Assembly (NCBI GenBank): GCA_947311265.1
Contig: CAMZKQ010000199.1
Location: 1-18,006, forward strand
DNA: 18,006 nt
From: an uncultured Chlorobiota bacterium
GTDB taxonomy: Bacteria > Bacteroidota > Bacteroidia > Bacteroidales > JAADGE01
Direction of reading: 5' to 3'
A program made the translations under genes and the position numbers. Position 1 is the first letter of the stretch, and every line of letters starts with the position of its first letter. The notes under the pieces are model-generated. The model ran no database searches. It saw only the letters and a program-made list of their open reading frames with translations, and was not told the DNA's origin. This document shows positions 13,467 through 18,006 of the stretch, piece by piece.

Positions 13467-14557
13467 TTAAACATAATCTTCTCCCTTATTTATTTTTACA
13501 TCGTTTACAAATTCTCTAATTTTTCGTTCGTTGTTACGCTTGCAAACGAGCAAAATATTATCCGACTCTGCCACTATAAAATCTTCCAAGCCCTCTAGTA
13601 CCACTAATTTCCCATTAGGGACTTTTACAATGGTATTTTTAGTATCATAAAGCATTATGTCCGAGCTACTTACTGCATTATTATTTTCATCTTTTTGCAT
13701 ATTATCGTAAAGGGAGTCCCAAGTGCCCAAATCTGACCAACCAAATGCCGTGCAGTAAACGTACACATTTTCTGCCGGCTCCATGATGCCGTTATCCACC
13801 GAAATATTACGGCATTGTGCATAGGCATTGTTTATAAAATCAAGTTCTTCTTTTGCGTTAGCAAACGCCTTTTGAGGCGTAAATAGTTTTGTAATCTCTG
13901 GCAAATGCTTAGCAAAGGCAGTGTTTATACTTTTCAAAGACCATAAAAATATGCCCGAATTCCAGAAAAACTCGCCACTTTCTACAAACTTAACGGCAAT
14001 ATCATAATCTGGTTTTTCGGTAAATGTTTTTACTTGGTCTATTTCAGGAAAGCCCGCTGGGCTATTGCCAGTATTGGCTTGTATGTAGCCATAGCCTGTT
14101 TCGGGTCGGCTGGGTGTAATGCCTAGGGTAAGCAAGCTATCGTTTTTGCTCACAAATTCAATTCCTTTTTCTATAACGCTTACAAATTTGGGCTCGTCGA
14201 GAATAAGGTGGTCGGCTGGGGCTACAATTATATTAGCAGCAGGGTTAAGTTGCAGTATTTTCATATTGGCATAAGCCAAACAGGGGGCGGTATTCCGGCG
14301 TAGTGGTTCTGCCAAAATATGTTCTTTTTCATTTTTGGCAGTTGGCGTGCCACTTCTTCGGAGTATATTTCGTTGGTTACAACAAATACGTTTTCGGGCG
14401 GGCAGATTTTTGCAAACCTGTTAAATGTCTGTTGGATAAAGGTTTGTCCTGTACCTAAAATATCCAAAAATTGTTTTGGTGTTTTGGTGCGGCTAAGTGG
14501 CCAAAAGCGGCTACCTACGCCACCTGCCATAATTACGCAATAGGTGTTATTGTTCAT
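13467..14557 (-). pseudogene. manC: Mannose-1-phosphate guanylyltransferase, split by a one-base frameshift
   Basis: Makes GDP-mannose from GTP and mannose-1-phosphate, a precursor for glycans. The first frame (14557 downwards) has the nucleotidyltransferase signature GGVGSRFWPLSRTKTPKQF (12-30). The second frame (ending 13467) has EPLRRNTAPC, APADH, TFTEKPD, FFWNSGIFLW and FGWSDLGTWDSLY, all in the normal order. The frames overlap at 14261-14315, but homology moves from one to the other at the AAAAAG run (plus 14324-14329). Adding one A there yields MKKEHILAEPLRRNT, matching the family, and a 363-residue protein of normal length. Every motif is intact, so this is a recent mutation, a homopolymer sequencing error, or a programmed -1 shift. 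No promoter box lies between it and the purine nucleoside phosphorylase gene upstream. Confidence 0.85.
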
Positions 14558-14580
14558 ATTTATCTTTTTTTAGTCGTAAA

Positions 14581-14610
14581 AAAAGAGGCACAGATTATTG
14601 CACCTCTTTT
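14581..14610. terminator. Hairpin between the purine nucleoside phosphorylase and manC genes
   Basis: AAAAGAGG (14581-14588) pairs with CCTCTTTT (14603-14610), loop 14 nt, 13 bp past the phosphorylase stop on the minus strand and followed there by a U-run. With no manC promoter visible, it may act as a partial terminator. Confidence 0.6.
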
Positions 14611-14623
14611 GCTAATTTTTTAA

Positions 14624-15439
14624 TTACATTACTTTAATTAATTCAGTAATTAGTGTTGTCATGCGTGGTTCAGCATCGCCAGCTACGTTTTGCACTTCGT
14701 CGTGAGTGGTTTCTATTTCGGGGTCTTCTGGCTCGCTAACGTTTGTAATTACCGACATACCGAACACTCGCATACCTTGATGATGTGCTACAATCACTTC
14801 TGGAACGGTGGACATTCCTGTTGCATCTGCTCCAAAAGTACGAAATAGCCTATACTCCGCAGGAGTTTCTAGTGTAGGGCCGGTGCTACCAATGTAGATA
14901 CCTTTTTGAATGGGGATATTATTATCCGCAGCTATTTTTTCTGCGGCTTTAATGTACTCAGGGTCATACACTTTACTCATATCAGGAAAGCGAACCCCTA
15001 GTTCTTTAAAGTTTTTTCCGTGTAACGGGTTTTCCGGGAAATAGTTAATATGGTCATTAATTAGCATTAAGTTGCCGACTCTAAATTTAGGGTTCAACCC
15101 GCCTGCTGCATTAGAAACAATGATAGATTTTACCCCAAGAAAGTGTAGTACTCGCACTGGGAATGTAACTTCTTTCATGCCATAACCTTCGTAGTAATGA
15201 AATCGCCCTTGCATGGCCACTACTTTTCGCCCACCAAGCAGACCAAAAATAAGTTTGCCAGAATGCCCTTCTACTGTTGAAACGGGAAAGTTTGGTATGT
15301 CTTCGTAGGCAATGGCTTGTGCATTTTCAATTCTGTCGGCAAGTCCACCCAGCCCACTACCTAAAATTATTCCAATTTCAGGTTCAAATTTTGTTTTCTC
15401 GGATAAGAATTTTGCTGTTTCTTTAAATTTTGTTAGCAT
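14624..15439 (-). CDS. punA: Purine nucleoside phosphorylase, trimeric (type I)
   Basis: 271 residues, usual for the trimeric family that cleaves (deoxy)inosine and guanosine with phosphate to the base and ribose-1-phosphate. All key sites seen: phosphate-binding S28 in GSGLG, H59 in VEGHSG, R79 and H81 in GRFHYYEG, SNAAGG (109-114), the base and ribose site GPTLETPAEYR (E191), TGMS (207-210), and N233 in VITNVS, the purine-recognition residue known from mammalian and bacterial homologues. Cytosolic purine salvage. The ATG at 15439 fits the family N-terminus. A minus-strand TAAATTTG box at 15626-15633 could be the promoter, giving a leader near 180 nt; no closer box was found. A hairpin terminator follows the stop. 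Confidence 0.95.
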   Translation of the reverse strand: MLTKFKETAKFLSEKTKFEPEIGIILGSGLGGLADRIENAQAIAYEDIPNFPVSTVEGHSGKLIFGLLGGRKVVAMQGRFHYYEGYGMKEVTFPVRVLHFLGVKSIIVSNAAGGLNPKFRVGNLMLINDHINYFPENPLHGKNFKELGVRFPDMSKVYDPEYIKAAEKIAADNNIPIQKGIYIGSTGPTLETPAEYRLFRTFGADATGMSTVPEVIVAHHQGMRVFGMSVITNVSEPEDPEIETTHDEVQNVAGDAEPRMTTLITELIKVM

Positions 15440-15625
15440 ATTTATTACTATTTTTATAATTAATTATTTTAATATTTTTTGAGTTTCTCTTTTGATTGTT
15501 CTTAGAATAACTGTTACTGTTTTATTCAACTATTTTTTGAAATGCGACATCGTTTTTTACATCAACAAGTTGCATAATATTTTGGGGCTTAATGGGGATA
15601 TTTCTAATAAAGTTTAATTATTTCA

Positions 15626-15633
15626 CAAATTTA
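15626..15633 (-). promoter_or_regulatory. Possible -7 box (TAAATTTG) for the purine nucleoside phosphorylase gene
   Basis: Exact TAnnTTTG match on the minus strand but without a TTTG -33 box, 187 bp before the start codon. It lies in the divergent intergenic region shared with lpdA. Confidence 0.3.
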
Positions 15634-15723
15634 TTGCAATTTTGTAAAGATAAGAAAAATAAAATTTAATAAATAAAAATCACCCTGAAATATTTAGATT
15701 TCAAGGTAAAATTACTCGACTTT

Positions 15724-17112
15724 ATGGATTACGATATTATAATAATTGGAAGTGGCCCCGGCGGATATGTAGCGGCAATAAGAGCAGCACAACTAGGCTT
15801 TAAAGTGGCTGTTGTAGAAAAATCTGAACTCGGCGGAGTATGCTTAAACTGGGGCTGTATCCCTACAAAATCGCTTTTGAAAAGTGCCGAAGTGCTTAAT
15901 TATGCAAAACACGCAGCGGACTATGGCATTATTGTACCGGAGGCAAAGCCTGATTTTGAAAAAATCATTCAGCGAAGCCGAGCTATTTCAGCACAGATGA
16001 ATAAAGGGGTAGAGTACCTCTTCAAGAAAAATAAAATTATGGTAATAGAAGGTTTCGGGAAAGTAAAATCGGCTGGTACGGTACAGGTTACCTCAGCAGA
16101 CAGTCAAGTTTCAGACCTATCGGCAAAGCACATTATTTTGGCCACTGGGGCAAGGTCCCGCAACTTAGCTGCCCTTCCGCAAGACGGCAAAAATATTATT
16201 GGCTATAAGGAAGCACTTGCATTAAAAGAAATTCCTGAAAGCATGGTGATTGTTGGGTCGGGTGCTATTGGTAGCGAATTTGCCTACTTTTATAATGCCA
16301 TGGGAACAAAAGTTACTTTGGTGGAATATTTACCCAATATTATCCCGCAAGAGGACATTGACGTATCCAAACAGTTGGGGCGGTCTTTCAAGAAATCAAA
16401 AATAAGAGTGATGGTAAATTCTGCCGTTACCGCTGTTGAAATTAAGGATAATAAATGTTTTGTAAGTGTAAAAACAAAAAAAGGAGAGGAACTTATAGAA
16501 GCGGATATTGTACTTTCTGCCATTGGTATTGTTCCAAATCTTGAAAATATTGGTATTGAAGAAAACAATATCGCACTCGAAAATGGAAAAATAAAAACGG
16601 ATAAATATTACCAAACTAATGTTGCAGGCGTTTATGCCATTGGCGATATTGTTCAAGGGCAGGCTTTGGCACATGTTGCCTCTGCCGAAGGCATCACTTG
16701 CGTAGAAGCTATTGCTGGGCTAAATCCTGCGGCTATTGATTATGGCAATATCCCATCGGCAATATATGCCCAACCAGAAACGGCCTCTGCTGGGCTTACA
16801 GAAAAGCAAGCCATAGCAGCCGGCCATGAGCTACGCATTGGTAAGTTTCCTTTTACGGCATCGGGCAAGGCTACCGCAGCTGGCAAGCGAGATGGTTTTG
16901 TAAAGTTAATTTTTGATGCCAAAACTGATGAAATTTTAGGGGCACATTTAACGGGAGCTAATGTTACAGAAATGGTTGGAGAGCTTGTTGTTGCCAAAAA
17001 ACTGGGGGCAAAAGCGATGGATTTGATAAAATCCATTCACCCACACCCCACCATGTCGGAAGCCATTATGGAGGCTGCCGCCGAAGCTCACAACGAGGTT
17101 ATTCACATCTAA
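15724..17112 (+). CDS. lpdA: Dihydrolipoyl dehydrogenase (E3)
   Basis: 462-residue flavoprotein that reoxidises dihydrolipoamide with NAD+, the E3 component of pyruvate, 2-oxoglutarate or branched-chain dehydrogenase complexes and of the glycine cleavage system. Seen: the N-terminal FAD motif GSGPGG (9-14), the redox disulphide C40-LNWG-C45, the NAD-binding GSGAIG (178-183), the second FAD motif AIGDI (about 305), and the C-terminal active-site dyad in HPTMSE (H441, E446). No lipoyl domain is fused at the N-terminus. No E1 or E2 genes are near, so the complex it serves cannot be told; Bacteroidota often encode several E3 copies. It is followed 14 bp later by the FmdE-like gene, most likely in one operon. 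Confidence 0.96.
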   Translation: MDYDIIIIGSGPGGYVAAIRAAQLGFKVAVVEKSELGGVCLNWGCIPTKSLLKSAEVLNYAKHAADYGIIVPEAKPDFEKIIQRSRAISAQMNKGVEYLFKKNKIMVIEGFGKVKSAGTVQVTSADSQVSDLSAKHIILATGARSRNLAALPQDGKNIIGYKEALALKEIPESMVIVGSGAIGSEFAYFYNAMGTKVTLVEYLPNIIPQEDIDVSKQLGRSFKKSKIRVMVNSAVTAVEIKDNKCFVSVKTKKGEELIEADIVLSAIGIVPNLENIGIEENNIALENGKIKTDKYYQTNVAGVYAIGDIVQGQALAHVASAEGITCVEAIAGLNPAAIDYGNIPSAIYAQPETASAGLTEKQAIAAGHELRIGKFPFTASGKATAAGKRDGFVKLIFDAKTDEILGAHLTGANVTEMVGELVVAKKLGAKAMDLIKSIHPHPTMSEAIMEAAAEAHNEVIHI

Positions 17113-17126
17113 AATTTAATACAGCA

Positions 17127-17741
17127 ATGAAATATCCAGAATTTTACAAAGAAGTAGAAACAATTACCCTATCCGATTCGCTATCGAACCTGCTTGGGGC
17201 ATTTGAAAGTGGCGAAATTGAGTTTTCGTATTTAGATATTGTTAAATCTGCCGGGCACAGTTGCCCTACCGTAGCTGGGGCTTATTTATCGGTAGTAAAA
17301 GCCTTAGGCTTTTTATATCCCGAAGCGTTGCCCACACGGGGCGGTATAAAAGTAGAGTTTCGAGATAGCGAAGCCTCGGGGGTTACTGGGGTAATTGCCA
17401 ATGTGGTCGAAAACATTACTGGAGCAACTGTTCTGCGTGGTTTTAAAGGGCTTGGGGGGAATCATGCACGGCACTCCTTAATGTGTTTTGATGCTCCAAT
17501 TCAAGGGGAAATTAGATTTACTCGTTTGGATACTGGGGCGGCGGTGGAAACGGTTTACAACCCGCACTCTATTGAGCCTCACCCACAGCAAATGCTTTTG
17601 ATGCAAAAAATCATGCAAAATTGGGCATCGGAAGAAGAGAAAGCAGAATTTGCCAAGCATTGGCAAAACCGAGTAAAGGCTATTTTGGTGGATAATTTTT
17701 CTAACCCCGATATTCTTCAACTTAGTGAGCCAAAGGGCTAA
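17127..17741 (+). CDS. FmdE-like protein of unknown function
   Basis: 204-residue soluble protein, no signal peptide. An AGHSCPTVAGAYL segment (42-54) with H44 and C46 recalls the metal-binding GHxCPG site of the FmdE (formylmethanofuran dehydrogenase subunit E) family. Other notable blocks are GIKVEFRDSEASGVTGVIAN, a glycine-rich FKGLGGNHARH (possible ligand site) and IRFTRLDTGAAVETVYNPHS. The last 50 residues are a charged helix ending KAILVDNF. The FmdE assignment rests on one motif and general fold resemblance, so it is moderate at best. Bacteroidota do not generally make formylmethanofuran, so that function is not implied. The 14-bp gap after lpdA suggests a shared transcript and perhaps a redox, thiol or metal role linked to E3; that is inference. 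Confidence 0.6.
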   Translation: MKYPEFYKEVETITLSDSLSNLLGAFESGEIEFSYLDIVKSAGHSCPTVAGAYLSVVKALGFLYPEALPTRGGIKVEFRDSEASGVTGVIANVVENITGATVLRGFKGLGGNHARHSLMCFDAPIQGEIRFTRLDTGAAVETVYNPHSIEPHPQQMLLMQKIMQNWASEEEKAEFAKHWQNRVKAILVDNFSNPDILQLSEPKG

Positions 17742-17940
17742 AGTTTTAAATCAGTAATTATAAACAAATCGGTAAATTGCTTGGCTTTTTGCCGTAAAGT
17801 TATCATTTTTTTTGAATTTCGGGATTGTCTATTTTGTTTTGAATATCAACAGCCATTTATAATGTTTTGGAAATAAAACTTTTATGGAATTATAAACTTT
17901 TAGTAAAAAAATGCAAATTTTGATGAGCAAACCCCTATAA

Positions 17941-17958
17941 TTCCCCTTAACAGGGGAA
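17941..17958. terminator. Short GC hairpin near the right edge
   Basis: TTCCCC (17941-17946) pairs with GGGGAA (17953-17958) around TTAACA. On either strand the T-run after the stem is short, so termination is weak. It overlaps the stop of a possible minus-strand gene. Confidence 0.35.
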
Positions 17959-18006
17959 AAATTTGCGGTAAGCCTCGACATAAAGACCAAATTTCCTGCC
18001 CTGATA
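17947..18006 (-). CDS. Possible C-terminal end of a gene entering from the right
   Basis: A minus-strand frame is open from the window edge for 19 codons to a TAA at 17947-17949, ending GLYVEAYRKFFPC. Its base composition is richer in G+C than the adjoining spacer, as coding DNA here tends to be. Too short to assign; may be chance. Confidence 0.25.
   Translation of the reverse strand, partial: YQGRKFGLYVEAYRKFFPC

Noticed and set aside
17803..17856. 17-codon minus-strand ORF (starts MAVDIQNKID)
   Set aside because: No promoter box or clear ribosome site, and too short to tell from chance.

Overview
The window looks like a chromosomal segment of a member of the Bacteroidota (phylum confident, class not resolved). 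The evidence is AT-rich intergenic DNA, a TonB-dependent receptor with an N-terminal carboxypeptidase-regulatory-like domain, an ECF sigma factor of the Bacteroidetes-specific type, weak Shine-Dalgarno sequences, and several promoters of the TTTG-N19/20-TAnnTTTG form used by the Bacteroidetes primary sigma factor. No rRNA, tRNA, CRISPR array, phage or intact transposase gene was seen.

Left part (1-2330): the end of a polysaccharide locus. A short bacterial sugar transferase overlaps by ATGA a protein with the hallmarks of archaeal-type (type II) glyceraldehyde-3-phosphate dehydrogenase. A monocistronic ECF sigma factor follows and ends at a strong hairpin terminator. Next (2360-6111, minus strand) come a stand-alone caspase-like protease, with a well-formed promoter about 350 nt upstream of its start, and an 814-residue TonB-dependent receptor.

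Middle (6300-9954, plus strand): methylmalonyl-CoA mutase large subunit and a THUMP-domain rRNA methyltransferase. The mutase gene is flanked by two related copies, in opposite orientation, of a non-coding palindromic element. The upstream copy is 130 bp, has TG...CA ends and 5-bp direct repeats, and lies in the presumed 5' leader of the mutase gene.

Then (10045-11181) a two-gene SiaB/SiaC-like module: a GHKL-fold kinase and its DUF1987 phospho-target with a threonine at position 68. The best promoter leaves essentially no 5' leader before siaB. On the minus strand follow a membrane-associated lysophospholipid acyltransferase, a small TerB-like protein, and a gene-free stretch of nearly 600 bp (12883-13466). 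That stretch holds three strong hairpins and could encode two short tandem minus-strand RNAs.

Right part: manC (GDP-mannose synthesis), interrupted by a one-base frameshift next to an A-run; purine nucleoside phosphorylase; and, divergently, dihydrolipoyl dehydrogenase followed 14 bp later by an FmdE-like protein of unknown role. The right edge may contain the last codons of another minus-strand gene. Most genes are ordinary metabolism or envelope functions. The most distinctive items are the palindromic element pair around the mutase, the candidate small-RNA region, the GAPDH-like gene in a glycan context, the apparently leaderless siaB transcript, and the manC frameshift.
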